A stretch of DNA of 64,000 nt. Origin: Planctomycetota bacterium. GTDB taxonomy: Bacteria; Planctomycetota; Phycisphaerae; Sedimentisphaerales; Anaerobacaceae. The DNA lies in assembly GCA_019456145.1 (NCBI GenBank), contig VRUL01000013.1, positions 87,408 through 151,407 of the forward strand. Direction: 5' to 3'. Both the position numbers and the translations under genes were made by a program. Below are positions 15,669-25,114 of this stretch, piece after piece. The notes under the pieces were generated by a model. It made no database searches, was not told where the DNA came from, and saw only the letters and a program-made list of their open reading frames with translations. The stretch's first letter is position 1. The number at the start of each line of letters is the position of its first letter.

Positions 15669-18600
15669 GTGGATAGAATAAAGAATCGGCTGTTTATTTT
15701 GGTTTTTTTCTCCATAGCGTTATTGCTGCCCGAGGCAGCTTTTTCGGCTCTCCGGGATGAAAGAGGCGGGACAGCAGGAGCCCGGCTAAACCACCGGAAC
15801 TGGGTAGGTGAGGATTTGCACCTGAAAGGGCCGGAGGTTATTACCGCTGCTTTGGCGGCGAAAAGCGGCGGTGAGCATACTTTGCTTTTTGAGGGCGGAT
15901 TTTCGATGTCTATCGGGGCAAATCAATTGTTTAGCGATAAAGCTGTGGTATGGCTTAAAGAAATGATTAAGGATAAAGGATTATTGATTAGTGAAAAGGC
16001 AGTCCGAGAGGACTCCATAGGAGGACCAAACAATCATTTATCAATAATCAAGAATCATTCAGAAAGGATTCGCATTGACTATCAGGCGAGGGTGTATTTG
16101 CAGGGTAATGTATCGGTTAAGAAGGGCAAGGGCGCCAGGGCCACTGGTTTGGCCGAGAAAGTGCTTGAAAAAGGCCGGTCGATGGTGGTTGGTTTTGATG
16201 TGAGCGGTGAGGTATTTGTAACGGCCGAGAAAAGAAAGACCGGCGACCTTCACGGGTCAGAGCTTTACACAAAGGCGCTTGCTGCGGTATGGGGCATTGA
16301 GGTAAAGTCGTCCCCCTTGCCGTCGGTGCCGGCAGAGAGGGATGTAAACCTGCCTGTAGAGACGAAAGGGGCCCAAAGAGCGGCTAAAGAAGTGGTTACA
16401 GTTAAGCTTGCCCCCTTGCAACCTGAGGTGGCAGAGAAGGGGGGGGAGCCGGGGAAGAAAGCGCCGAGTTTCAGGTATCCGGTTAATATACGACCTGCGG
16501 GTGAAGCCGCACTGAGGTTGGAGTCGACTCAGACAGCAGATGCCGAAGATGTCATGACTATAATGGGCAGGTTCTATCTATGGCAACAGGACAAGGAAGG
16601 CGGTTTGCTGGAATTGCAGGCAGATAACGCAGTTGTATGGTATGCCGAGGGTCCGTCGCCCCGCGAGGGGGAAGCCGAGGCGGGAAGTGCGATTGGCGAA
16701 AATGTAAAGGCGATTTATTTGGCGGGAGACGTTGTGATGACTACCGGGGAGCGGACGATTCGGTCTGAGGAGATTTTCTACGATTTCGACCAGAAGAAGT
16801 CGCTTGTGATAAATGCTGTGATGAGGAGCTTCGATGTGGGGCGGGGGATTCCGATTTATGCCAGGGCCGCGAAACTGAGGCAATTGGCGGAAAATAAGTT
16901 TGCCCTTGAGGAAATCACTTTGACCAGCAGTGAATTTTATCTTCCACAGATTTCATTTAACGCATCGAGTATGATAATCACCGATACGACCAGCGTTGAT
17001 GAGCGGAAAGGGAAGGTCTCGGATGCCAGTTATGATGCACAGATGCGTGATGTGCGTTTTAAGGTGGGCGGTAGAACGATTTTCTACTGGCCCTTTATAC
17101 GTAGTAACCTTCAAAGGCCTGATACTGCGCTCAAAAGCGTGGGTGTGATTAATGATGACGTCTGGGGCACATCTGTTGAGACGCGCTGGCACCTGTCTCG
17201 GCTGTTAGGATTGCGGGAAACCGAGGGGACCAACAGCACTTTTGCCCTGGACTATTATGGCAAGCGCGGCATAGGCAGCGGAGCAGAGATTACTTATGAA
17301 AGAGAGGATTATTTCGGCAGGCTTTTAGGTTATATTATCCGCGACGGCGGCGAAGACAGGCTTGGCCGGAACAGCACGCGACGGGACCTTGAGCCTCCCC
17401 GTGAACTTCGCGGCCGATTTCACTGGCAGCACCGGCATTTTCTTCCTCATAGCTGGCAGCTTACCACTGAGGTCAGTTACGCCTCGGATGAGAATTTCAT
17501 AGAGGGATATTATCGGAGCGAATTCAACGTGGGCAAGGAACAGGAGACGTTGGTTCATTTGAAGCGTATTGAGGACAACTGGGGTCTTGCGTTTTTGGGC
17601 AAGGCGAGGATAAACGATTTTCAGAACAAGCTTGAAGAATTGCCAAGTGCAGAGTTTCATTGGGCGGGCCAGTCGCTTTTCGATGATAAGTTGACATTGT
17701 ACCTTGACAGTCAGGTCAGCCGGTTCCGTCAGCGTCTGGCATCGGGCAGCACCTTAGGATTATCGGAGGAGTCCTTTACGTTTATGTCGGAGCGGGCAGA
17801 GCTTGATATGCCGATGAGGTGGGGCTTCGCGAAGGTTGTGCCATTCGTTGCCGGGACGTTTGCTTATGAGGACGGCAGCGGTTTTGCCAGTGATATTGAC
17901 GGCGGAGCAGCGGGTAGAGAAGATAGTATCTGGATTGGTGAAGTAGGCGCTCGTGTGTTCCCTGTTCCAATCTGGAAGGTATATCCTGATGTCGAGTCTC
18001 GGCTTTGGGATTTGAAGGGCTTGCGGCATATAATAGAGCCTCGTATAACGGCAGTGGGTTATAGCGAGAGTGAGTCGGTCGCTGAACAGCGGGATATTTT
18101 GAACGTAGGTATAACACAGCGTCTGCAAACCAAACGTGGTCCTGCTGATAAGCAACGTACCACCGATTGGATGCGGCTTGATATGGATGTTACGTGGCTG
18201 AACAACTCCGGAGACGACTCTGCGGGTGCGGACGAGTTTGTCTGGAACAAGCCATTTATTCCTCTTGTGAACCGCTTCAGCGGGGTTGTGCCGTTGCAAG
18301 ACAGGCGGAGCGGCGGTATATTTGGTCCGAGGCGTAATTACATCGGTGCAGACTATATCTGGCGTCTGAGTGATACGACAGCGGTGTTGAGTGATATGAA
18401 TTATGATATGCAAAGCGGTGTTGTTCAGCAATTTAATGTTGGTTTTTCGCGTTTGCGTTGGCCCAATTTGAGTTATTATATAGGCAGCAGATATTTGAAG
18501 CGTATTGACAACGGCTTCGGCGAAGAAGGCTCGAATTCGTTTACTTTTGCGGCCACTTATGTGCTTGACTCACGATATACGGTTGTTGTTTCGCAGCAGT

Positions 18601-18803
18601 ATGATTTTGACTACGGAGCGAATATACGCAGCGATCTCACTCTTATCCGCCGTTATCACCGTCTGTATTACGGTATTACGTTCAGGGTGGATGAGTCTCT
18701 GGATCGACAGTCAATTATCTTTAGCGTCTGGCCGGAGGGTATACAGGAGCTTGGGATTGGGCCTGACAGGTATATGGGCCAGGGCGGTTCGATACGTTAT
18801 TAA
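15669..18803 (+). CDS. lptD: LptD/OstA-like outer membrane assembly protein
   Basis: From GTG 15669 the protein is about 1044 residues; a longer frame starts with TTG at 15570, but the signal peptide (IKNRLFILVFFSIALLLPEAAFSA) begins right after the GTG, so the shorter start is preferred. The N-terminal 400 residues include OstA/LptA-like beta-jellyroll segments (KAIYLAGDVVMTTGERTIRSEEIFYDF). The rest is beta-barrel-like: alternating strands such as GRLLGYIIRD and FRWQHRHF-type turns, ending with WPEGIQELGIGPDRYMGQGG. LptD inserts lipopolysaccharide into the outer leaflet. It is larger than proteobacterial LptD (about 780), and the disulfide Cys pattern of E. coli LptD is absent. Planctomycete LptD-like proteins are divergent, so the function is inferred from domain order. 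Confidence 0.75.
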   Translation: MDRIKNRLFILVFFSIALLLPEAAFSALRDERGGTAGARLNHRNWVGEDLHLKGPEVITAALAAKSGGEHTLLFEGGFSMSIGANQLFSDKAVVWLKEMIKDKGLLISEKAVREDSIGGPNNHLSIIKNHSERIRIDYQARVYLQGNVSVKKGKGARATGLAEKVLEKGRSMVVGFDVSGEVFVTAEKRKTGDLHGSELYTKALAAVWGIEVKSSPLPSVPAERDVNLPVETKGAQRAAKEVVTVKLAPLQPEVAEKGGEPGKKAPSFRYPVNIRPAGEAALRLESTQTADAEDVMTIMGRFYLWQQDKEGGLLELQADNAVVWYAEGPSPREGEAEAGSAIGENVKAIYLAGDVVMTTGERTIRSEEIFYDFDQKKSLVINAVMRSFDVGRGIPIYARAAKLRQLAENKFALEEITLTSSEFYLPQISFNASSMIITDTTSVDERKGKVSDASYDAQMRDVRFKVGGRTIFYWPFIRSNLQRPDTALKSVGVINDDVWGTSVETRWHLSRLLGLRETEGTNSTFALDYYGKRGIGSGAEITYEREDYFGRLLGYIIRDGGEDRLGRNSTRRDLEPPRELRGRFHWQHRHFLPHSWQLTTEVSYASDENFIEGYYRSEFNVGKEQETLVHLKRIEDNWGLAFLGKARINDFQNKLEELPSAEFHWAGQSLFDDKLTLYLDSQVSRFRQRLASGSTLGLSEESFTFMSERAELDMPMRWGFAKVVPFVAGTFAYEDGSGFASDIDGGAAGREDSIWIGEVGARVFPVPIWKVYPDVESRLWDLKGLRHIIEPRITAVGYSESESVAEQRDILNVGITQRLQTKRGPADKQRTTDWMRLDMDVTWLNNSGDDSAGADEFVWNKPFIPLVNRFSGVVPLQDRRSGGIFGPRRNYIGADYIWRLSDTTAVLSDMNYDMQSGVVQQFNVGFSRLRWPNLSYYIGSRYLKRIDNGFGEEGSNSFTFAATYVLDSRYTVVVSQQYDFDYGANIRSDLTLIRRYHRLYYGITFRVDESLDRQSIIFSVWPEGIQELGIGPDRYMGQGGSIRY

Positions 18804-18866
18804 AAGGCAATTGTGAATCGAAAGACGTGTTTCGAACGAGGCATGCAGTAATTTAAGGAGAATGGT

Positions 18867-19811
18867 ATGGCGTTAGTGAACACGAAAAAGATGTTCGAGA
18901 TGGCTTATAAAAATGGCTATGCAATTGGTGCGTTCAATGTAAACAATATGGAGATTACGCAGGGTATTATAGAAGCAGTGGCTGAAGAGAAGGCGCCGCT
19001 TATCCTGCAGGTATCAAAAGGGGGACGTGAATATGCGAGTCTGAGCTATTTGCGGGCGATCATTGATGTTGTGGTTGAGGAAAATCCGGACATCCCAATC
19101 GCAATAAACCTTGACCACGGGGATACATTTGAGACGTGTAAACAATTCGTGGATGCCGGCTTTACTTCGGTGATGATAGATGCTTCATCGAAGCCGTTCG
19201 AGGAAAACATTGAAATCACGAAGCAGGTGGTTGAGTATGCACACCCCAGGGACGTGGTTGTTGAGGCGGAGCTGGGCCAGTTAGGCGGAATTGAAGAGGA
19301 AGTTGTTGGTGTCGACGATGTGGACACACACGTTGCTGACCCTGAGCAGGTTCAGGAATTCGTTGAGAAAAGCGGCTGTGATTCTTTAGCTATTGCCTGC
19401 GGAACAAGCCATGGTGCCTACAAGTTCAAAACAGCCCCCACACTTGCATTCGACGTGATAGAAGAGATTCAGAAAAGGCTCCCGGGTTTTCCCCTGGTCA
19501 TGCATGGTTCAAGCAGCGTCCTGAAGGAATTTGTGGACCTTATCAACAAATACGGCGGCCAGATGCCTAATGCAATGGGTGTGCCGGAGGAGATGGTCAG
19601 CAGGGCGTCAAAAATGGGGATGTGCAAGGTCAATATAGATACGGACCTTCGATTAGCATTAACATCAAAGATACGGCAGGTTTTTGCCGAAATACCAAGT
19701 GAGTTTGACCCTCGCAAGTATCTGGGGCCGGGTAGGGAGGCTATTAAGGAAATGGTCAAGCACAAGCTGCACGTTGTAGGTTGTGCCGGGAAGGCGGCTG
19801 AATGTCGGTAA
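18867..19811 (+). CDS. fba: Class II fructose-bisphosphate aldolase
   Basis: The 314-residue protein has the class II aldolase features: GAFNVNNMEITQGI near the start, the catalytic/zinc region INLDHGD, the zinc-binding Glu segment (VVEAELGQLGG), GTSHGAYKF and VMHGSSSV with further His ligands, and NIDTDLRLA binding phosphate. It cleaves fructose-1,6-bisphosphate to DHAP and glyceraldehyde-3-phosphate in glycolysis or gluconeogenesis; a tagatose-bisphosphate role cannot be excluded. AAGGAGAA lies just upstream of the ATG. It follows the LptD-like gene by 63 bases on the same strand. Confidence 0.95.
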   Translation: MALVNTKKMFEMAYKNGYAIGAFNVNNMEITQGIIEAVAEEKAPLILQVSKGGREYASLSYLRAIIDVVVEENPDIPIAINLDHGDTFETCKQFVDAGFTSVMIDASSKPFEENIEITKQVVEYAHPRDVVVEAELGQLGGIEEEVVGVDDVDTHVADPEQVQEFVEKSGCDSLAIACGTSHGAYKFKTAPTLAFDVIEEIQKRLPGFPLVMHGSSSVLKEFVDLINKYGGQMPNAMGVPEEMVSRASKMGMCKVNIDTDLRLALTSKIRQVFAEIPSEFDPRKYLGPGREAIKEMVKHKLHVVGCAGKAAECR

Positions 19812-19890
19812 GTTCGCTGTCCGCGTCCTGTTGCTTGTCTGATATTGGCTGCAGGAGACGCGTTATTAACTATGAGGAATTAATTACGAG

Positions 19891-22122
19891 ATGGGTAAAA
19901 TGAAAAAAAGAATTGTTTTGACGATGATTGTTTTTTTATCGGCGGTTTATGGACATTGTCCCGGTGGGATCGCTGCAACTACGAAAGCGGTGATTGCTGC
20001 TCAGTCGGCGGCTGTTGAAGTTCCAAAAGGTGCATCAACGGAATCCAGCATTGTCGATGCAGCTTGTGAGCTGATTTACCAGGGCAAGTTTGACGCCGCT
20101 GGCAAGGTGGTAGTCGAACGTTCACGACTTGGTCGGTTGGCGAAGGTTATCGAGGAATATAATGATATAAAACAGCGGCGTCAGTCGACTCGTGAAGATG
20201 CATACGAGGAGCAATTAGCTGAACTGGAAAAAATCCGCTCTGGGGCCGATAGTAATGGCATAAATGATATTAATGATGTTAAGAAGATATTTGGGATAAT
20301 TGTCAAGACCCGGGAGTTTATGGATGATGCAGAAAAAGAGCAGCTTCTTTCCGAGTCTTTTGTAAAGCGGGCTTTTCAAAGAGCGATAGAGAAGGCTGCT
20401 GAATTCGAGTCAAAGGGCAAATGGCTTGAGGCATACTCAGCCTGCTACTCCTGGCTGCAGTCAATCGATCCTAATAATGAGGAGTATTCGGAACATGCCG
20501 AGCAGCTTTTGGACAAGGCCACTATCGTGTCGTCTTTTCAAGACAGCCCTTGTGAGAGCCGCTCGGAACGTTATGCAGGTGTGAAGAAGGAGTTGTTTAT
20601 ACGTGCGCTTGATGCCCTGAAACGTTATTACGTCACCATTGTTGATTATCGTCAGATGGCGTCGAAGGCCATCCGGCGATGCGAGTTGCTTGGTGAGGTG
20701 ATGGCGTTATCATTTTCAGATATATCAGAGAGTATGGATGTGGTCTCGGCGAATAAGAATTCCGAAGAGCCCTTTTCACCGCCTGGTAAAGAACAGCTTT
20801 CGGCCTGGTCAGTGGGTCTTGCTGCGATTATAGATGAAGTTGAGAACTCGCCGATAGGTGTGAATAAGGATCAGTTTGTAGATGTTTTTGAAAAGGTTCT
20901 GGTATTGAACAGAGTGACAGCTCGATTGCCCCAGCGAGTATTGATTGCACAGTTCGTAGAAGCTGCATTCTCCGGGCTTGATCGTTATACGGTCATGGTA
21001 TGGCCGAGGCAGGTGCAGGAATTTGAAAAGATGATGACCAATCAATTTACCGGCATAGGTATTGAGATATCGAAACAAAAGGGATTATTGACGGTTGCAA
21101 GCCTTCTGCCCGATACGCCTGCGTATAACTCGGGTCTCGATGCAGGCGATGTGATAGAGCTGGTGGATGGTATTGAAACCAAGGATATGTCTCTTATGTG
21201 TGCGGTTCGGACGATTACGGGTCCTGCCGGCACGAAGGTTGTATTGACGATAAACAGGTCCGGTGAAGAGAAAACCAAGGAGATAACGATCACCAGGGCC
21301 AGGATAATTGTTCCGACAATCCGCGGCTGGCAGCGGACCGCAGTAGGCAAACGTCTGTATATGATTGATGAGGAGAACAAAATCGGTTATGTGCGGTTAA
21401 CCAGCTTTTCAGGCAAGACCGCAGATGCCTTTGAAAAAGTGCTGAAAGAGCTTGAGGCAGAAGGGATGCGGGGATTGATTTTGGATTTACGGTTCAATAC
21501 CGGTGGGCTTTTAGATAGCGCTGTTGCGATAACGGACAAGTTCATCGACAAAGGATTGATAGTGAGCACCCGTCCTCGGGGGCTGTGGACTTATTTATCA
21601 GCGAGCAAGAGAAAAACGCATCCTAACTACCCTCTGGTTGTGCTGATAAATTCCTACTCGGCAAGTGCTTCGGAGATAGTTGCGGGGGCATTGGCAGACG
21701 AGCGTCATGAGCGGGCGATTTTAGTTGGCGAAAGGACGCACGGCAAAGGCAGTGTGCAGGGTATAACACATTATCCAGGAGGGGGTGCGCGGCTCAAATA
21801 TACGATGGCGTATTATCATTTACCATCGGGCCAGAGAGTTGAAAGCCGGGACGCAGTGAAAAAAGAGGGCAGAAATGACTGGGGCGTCGGGCCGGATATC
21901 GAAGTGAAGTTGAGGACCGATGAACTTAGAAGAATGAGTGAGTTTCAGCGGGATAATAGCGTGCTGGTTCAGGCCGGCCGTGACAAGAATAATGCGGCGC
22001 TGAAGAAACATACGGTTGAAGAGACGCTCGCGTCTGATCCACAGTTGGCGGTTGGTGTGTTAGTTATTAAGAGCAAATTGATTCAAGCCAGCTCTATGGC
22101 TTCGAATGCAGATAGGTCTTGA
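19891..22122 (+). CDS. C-terminal processing (S41) serine protease with long N-terminal region
   Basis: The 743-residue protein has a signal peptide (MKKRIVLTMIVFLSAVYG), then a 350-residue helical, TPR-like region. A PDZ domain follows (GIGIEISKQKGLLTVASLLP...GLDAGDVIELVDG), then the S41 catalytic core: SYSASASEIVAGAL with the nucleophile Ser and GERTHGKGSVQ with the catalytic Lys about 25 residues later, plus LRFNTGGLL. Such CtpA/Prc proteases act in the periplasm on the C-termini of envelope proteins. Two Met codons (19891 and 19900) are possible starts and the ribosome site is weak. It precedes lysS by 19 bases and may be co-transcribed. Confidence 0.9.
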   Translation: MGKMKKRIVLTMIVFLSAVYGHCPGGIAATTKAVIAAQSAAVEVPKGASTESSIVDAACELIYQGKFDAAGKVVVERSRLGRLAKVIEEYNDIKQRRQSTREDAYEEQLAELEKIRSGADSNGINDINDVKKIFGIIVKTREFMDDAEKEQLLSESFVKRAFQRAIEKAAEFESKGKWLEAYSACYSWLQSIDPNNEEYSEHAEQLLDKATIVSSFQDSPCESRSERYAGVKKELFIRALDALKRYYVTIVDYRQMASKAIRRCELLGEVMALSFSDISESMDVVSANKNSEEPFSPPGKEQLSAWSVGLAAIIDEVENSPIGVNKDQFVDVFEKVLVLNRVTARLPQRVLIAQFVEAAFSGLDRYTVMVWPRQVQEFEKMMTNQFTGIGIEISKQKGLLTVASLLPDTPAYNSGLDAGDVIELVDGIETKDMSLMCAVRTITGPAGTKVVLTINRSGEEKTKEITITRARIIVPTIRGWQRTAVGKRLYMIDEENKIGYVRLTSFSGKTADAFEKVLKELEAEGMRGLILDLRFNTGGLLDSAVAITDKFIDKGLIVSTRPRGLWTYLSASKRKTHPNYPLVVLINSYSASASEIVAGALADERHERAILVGERTHGKGSVQGITHYPGGGARLKYTMAYYHLPSGQRVESRDAVKKEGRNDWGVGPDIEVKLRTDELRRMSEFQRDNSVLVQAGRDKNNAALKKHTVEETLASDPQLAVGVLVIKSKLIQASSMASNADRS

Positions 22123-22141
22123 AGTGTTGGCTTAGGAGTGT

Positions 22142-23683
22142 ATGGATTTGACAGACAAGGAAGATACAGGAAGCGGTTCTCCGCTTGGCACGGAACGTCA
22201 GGGCCGATTTGAGCGGCAAAGGCAAGAGAAGCTGAGCCGGATTAAGGAATTAGGCGTTGAGCCTTATGGGGGTAGATATGACGGGGCGGAGTTGGCCGAG
22301 GACATCAGGCACAGGCCCTGTTTGCAAGGTGCTGAGAAGGGTAATATCATCGAGGGTGAGGAGGGCAAGGCCAAATGCGCCGGCAGGATTGTGCTGCTTA
22401 GGGACATCGGAAAGCTGATTTTTATTACAGTTCGGGACTGGAGCGGGACAATCCAGATTGGTTTGAGCAAAAAGCTGCTTGGTCCGGACGCGTCAGGATG
22501 GCCACTTGCCAAATTGCTCGAGCTTGGAGATATAATCGGAGTTTCCGGTCAATTGGGTAAGACCAGGACCGACGAGATTACTGTGTGGGTTGATAACCTT
22601 CGGCTTCTTAGCAAATGTCTGTGCCAGCCTCCAGAGAAGTTTCACGGTCTTTCAGATATTGATCTTCGTTACAGACAGAGATATGTTGATTTGTGGGCGA
22701 ATCCTGAAGTAATGGAGCGGTTTAAGAATCGCAGTGCCATCATCAGGACGATTCGCGAATTTCTGCAAGCCCGTGGTTTTCGAGAGGTTGAGACTCCCAT
22801 GATGCAGTCGGTAGCCGGTGGTGCGGCCGCCAAACCTTTTGTGACGCATCATAATGCACTGGATTTGGATTTGTTTTTGCGAATTGCTCCGGAGCTGTTT
22901 CTGAAACGACTGCTGGTCGGCGGGATGGAAAAGGTCTTTGAGATAAACCGCAATTTCCGCAACGAAGGTTTGAGCAGAGAGCACAATCCGGAGTTTACGA
23001 TGCTGGAACTGTATCAGGCCTACGCCGATTACAACGTGATGATGGATTTGACCGAGGAGATTATTTGCTTGTTAGTGGAAAAATACTGTAGCAGCAAGCA
23101 GGTTCAATTCAGGGACATAACAGTCGATTATACCCGGCCATGGCGTCGAGCGCGTTATGCGGAGCTGCTGAAAGAGTACAGCGGCTGTGAAATTGATGAC
23201 ATCCCGGCTATTCGGGCAAAGGCAAGAGAGCTTGGACTGGATGAGGCCGGTATGGATGAGGAGGTAGTTATCAATGGAGTCTTCGAAGCCACGGTCGAGG
23301 ACAATCTTATTAATCCGACTTTTGTGTTTGATTATCCGGCGGCACTATGTCCTTTGACCAGGCGCAAGAAAGACGACCCAAAATATGCTGAGCGGTTTGA
23401 GTTGTATATAGCCGGGATGGAATTAGCCAATGCGTACACGGAGCTAAATGACCCGGCGGTTCAGGAGGAGAACTTCCAAATCCAGCTTCGCGGCCAGGAT
23501 GAATCGATGGCGACGATGGATGAAGATTTTATAACGGCGTTGAAATACGGTATGCCTCCGGCAGGGGGGTTGGGTATCGGGATTGACAGGTTGATAATGG
23601 TGTTGACCGGCGCTACAAGTATTCGTGATGTAGTACTGTTTCCACTTCTGAGGCCTATAAAGGATCAGGCGCAGGGAAAATAA
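22142..23683 (+). CDS. lysS: Lysyl-tRNA synthetase, class II
   Basis: The 513-residue protein has an N-terminal OB-fold (CAGRIVLLRDIGKLIFITVRD), class II motif 1, motif 2 (FRNEGLSREHNPEFTMLELYQ) and motif 3 (GLGIGIDRLIMVL). It charges tRNA-Lys with lysine in the cytoplasm. Length and domain order match bacterial LysS. AGGAG lies a few bases before the ATG. Confidence 0.97.
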   Translation: MDLTDKEDTGSGSPLGTERQGRFERQRQEKLSRIKELGVEPYGGRYDGAELAEDIRHRPCLQGAEKGNIIEGEEGKAKCAGRIVLLRDIGKLIFITVRDWSGTIQIGLSKKLLGPDASGWPLAKLLELGDIIGVSGQLGKTRTDEITVWVDNLRLLSKCLCQPPEKFHGLSDIDLRYRQRYVDLWANPEVMERFKNRSAIIRTIREFLQARGFREVETPMMQSVAGGAAAKPFVTHHNALDLDLFLRIAPELFLKRLLVGGMEKVFEINRNFRNEGLSREHNPEFTMLELYQAYADYNVMMDLTEEIICLLVEKYCSSKQVQFRDITVDYTRPWRRARYAELLKEYSGCEIDDIPAIRAKARELGLDEAGMDEEVVINGVFEATVEDNLINPTFVFDYPAALCPLTRRKKDDPKYAERFELYIAGMELANAYTELNDPAVQEENFQIQLRGQDESMATMDEDFITALKYGMPPAGGLGIGIDRLIMVLTGATSIRDVVLFPLLRPIKDQAQGK

Positions 23684-23733
23684 ATCCTACTTAAAACATA
23701 AGTCCAAATATTAAATCCTAAAGACTTAATACG

Positions 23734-25056
23734 ATGTTGAAATTTTTTCTATGGCTGCGATACCTGCGTAAGAAGAAGATTGTGTTTTTGAGCATTGCCG
23801 CAGTTGCTCTGGTTGTTTCATTGTTGATAGTTGTTGCCAGCTTGTTCACCGCCTTTATCAGTGTTTTCGAGCAAAGTGCGGTCAAGGCAATGGGGGATGT
23901 TGTTCTTGAGCCGCCGATGAGGTTTGCAAAATATCCGCTGCTTATTGAACGGCTGGAGCAAATTGGCGCTGTGGAAGCGGCAACAGGAGTAGTTTCGGCC
24001 CAGGGTTTATTGCATTTGGGCAAAGGTAATGTTCGTGCAGTAAGTGTTCGTGGAATTGAGCCCGGGCGACAGGCCAAAGTGACGGGTTTTCAGGAATCGC
24101 TAATTAAACAGAGCAAATCTTTGGGGGGAGCTTCTTTTGAGGTCCCCGGTTTTCCGGAACGAGTCGGTGGATTTGTGAGCATAGGTGTGATGACCAAGCC
24201 GGATGAGAAAACAGATGAATATGATTTTGCTGCGGTTGAGAAGATGATAGGCCGTCAGGTTGTACTTACTACCGGGACGGTTTCGAAAGAGCAGTTTAGA
24301 AGGAAGGTCATACAGTTTGGGATTGCAGATGTAGTATTTACGGGAGTGTATGAACTCGATAAGAGTTTTGTTTACCTTCCCATCGAAGAATTGCAAAAAA
24401 AATTATACCCGGATGAAGACGGCCAAATGGCTAACCAGGTCCAAATCAAGCTTGCCAACGGTGTCGGGACCGATGCTACGCTGGCACAGATTCGCGGGGT
24501 GTGGAGTGATTTCGCTGACAAGCAGCTTAAATGGAGTCCCTACCTTATAAATCAGACCACTATCATGACTGCTAAAGAGCTTCAAAGCAGGTATGTTACT
24601 GAACTGAGAAAACAGATGCGGATTTTATTATTCATATTTGGTGTTGTAGATTGCAGTGTTGTTCTTCTGATAATCTGCATATTTTATATGATCGTGAGAC
24701 TCAAGCAGAGGGACATTGCGATAATAAAAAGCTGCGGAGCGACAAGTGGATCGGTCTGTTACATTTTTGTCGCATTCGGATTTTGCGTAGGAATTGCCGG
24801 CTCATTCTTAGGGGCCTTGTTTGGATACGTTGTTACAAGAAATATAAACACGATTGAGGAGTGTATAAGGATAGTCTTTGGGTTGAAGCTTTGGAAGAGC
24901 AGTGTGTATATGTTTAGTAAGATACCCAACGAGGTTAACTGGGCCTGGGCACTTGTCATTGTATTAATAGCAATTGGTGCTGCGGTTGTTGGAACGTTAA
25001 TACCGGCAATAATCGCAGCGAGAACAAAACCGGTCGAAATTCTGCGGTACGAATAA
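23734..25056 (+). CDS. FtsX-family ABC transporter permease (LolC/LolE-like) 1
   Basis: The 440-residue protein has an N-terminal membrane segment (residues 14-40), a periplasmic domain of about 240 residues (residues 45-285), and three C-terminal membrane segments typical of FtsX/MacB permeases (VVDCSVVLLIICIFYMIV, FVAFGFCVGIAGSFLGAL, WALVIVLIAIGAAVVGTLIPA). The conserved end RTKPVEILRYE matches LolC/E-type permeases. Such pairs with a LolD-like ATPase extract lipoproteins from the inner membrane. A second permease and the ATPase follow directly. Lipoprotein transport is inferred from family and context; other exports are possible. Confidence 0.8.
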   Translation: MLKFFLWLRYLRKKKIVFLSIAAVALVVSLLIVVASLFTAFISVFEQSAVKAMGDVVLEPPMRFAKYPLLIERLEQIGAVEAATGVVSAQGLLHLGKGNVRAVSVRGIEPGRQAKVTGFQESLIKQSKSLGGASFEVPGFPERVGGFVSIGVMTKPDEKTDEYDFAAVEKMIGRQVVLTTGTVSKEQFRRKVIQFGIADVVFTGVYELDKSFVYLPIEELQKKLYPDEDGQMANQVQIKLANGVGTDATLAQIRGVWSDFADKQLKWSPYLINQTTIMTAKELQSRYVTELRKQMRILLFIFGVVDCSVVLLIICIFYMIVRLKQRDIAIIKSCGATSGSVCYIFVAFGFCVGIAGSFLGALFGYVVTRNINTIEECIRIVFGLKLWKSSVYMFSKIPNEVNWAWALVIVLIAIGAAVVGTLIPAIIAARTKPVEILRYE

Positions 25057-25070
25057 ACGGATAGAGTATA

Positions 25071-25095
25071 GATGCCTGCTTGTGCAGGAGTGACA
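25071..25095 (+). repeat. REP-like palindrome, family member 3
   Basis: GATGCCTGC TTGT GCAGGAGTGACA lies in the short gap between the two permease genes. A 7-bp stem is kept although sequence differs from members 1 and 2. Confidence 0.7.
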
Positions 25096-25114
25096 AAAAT
25101 AAAGACTAATTAAA

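Noticed and set aside
17760..18431. 223-residue minus ORF inside the LptD-like gene
   Set aside because: Antisense shadow of a well-supported coding frame; no domain or start signal.
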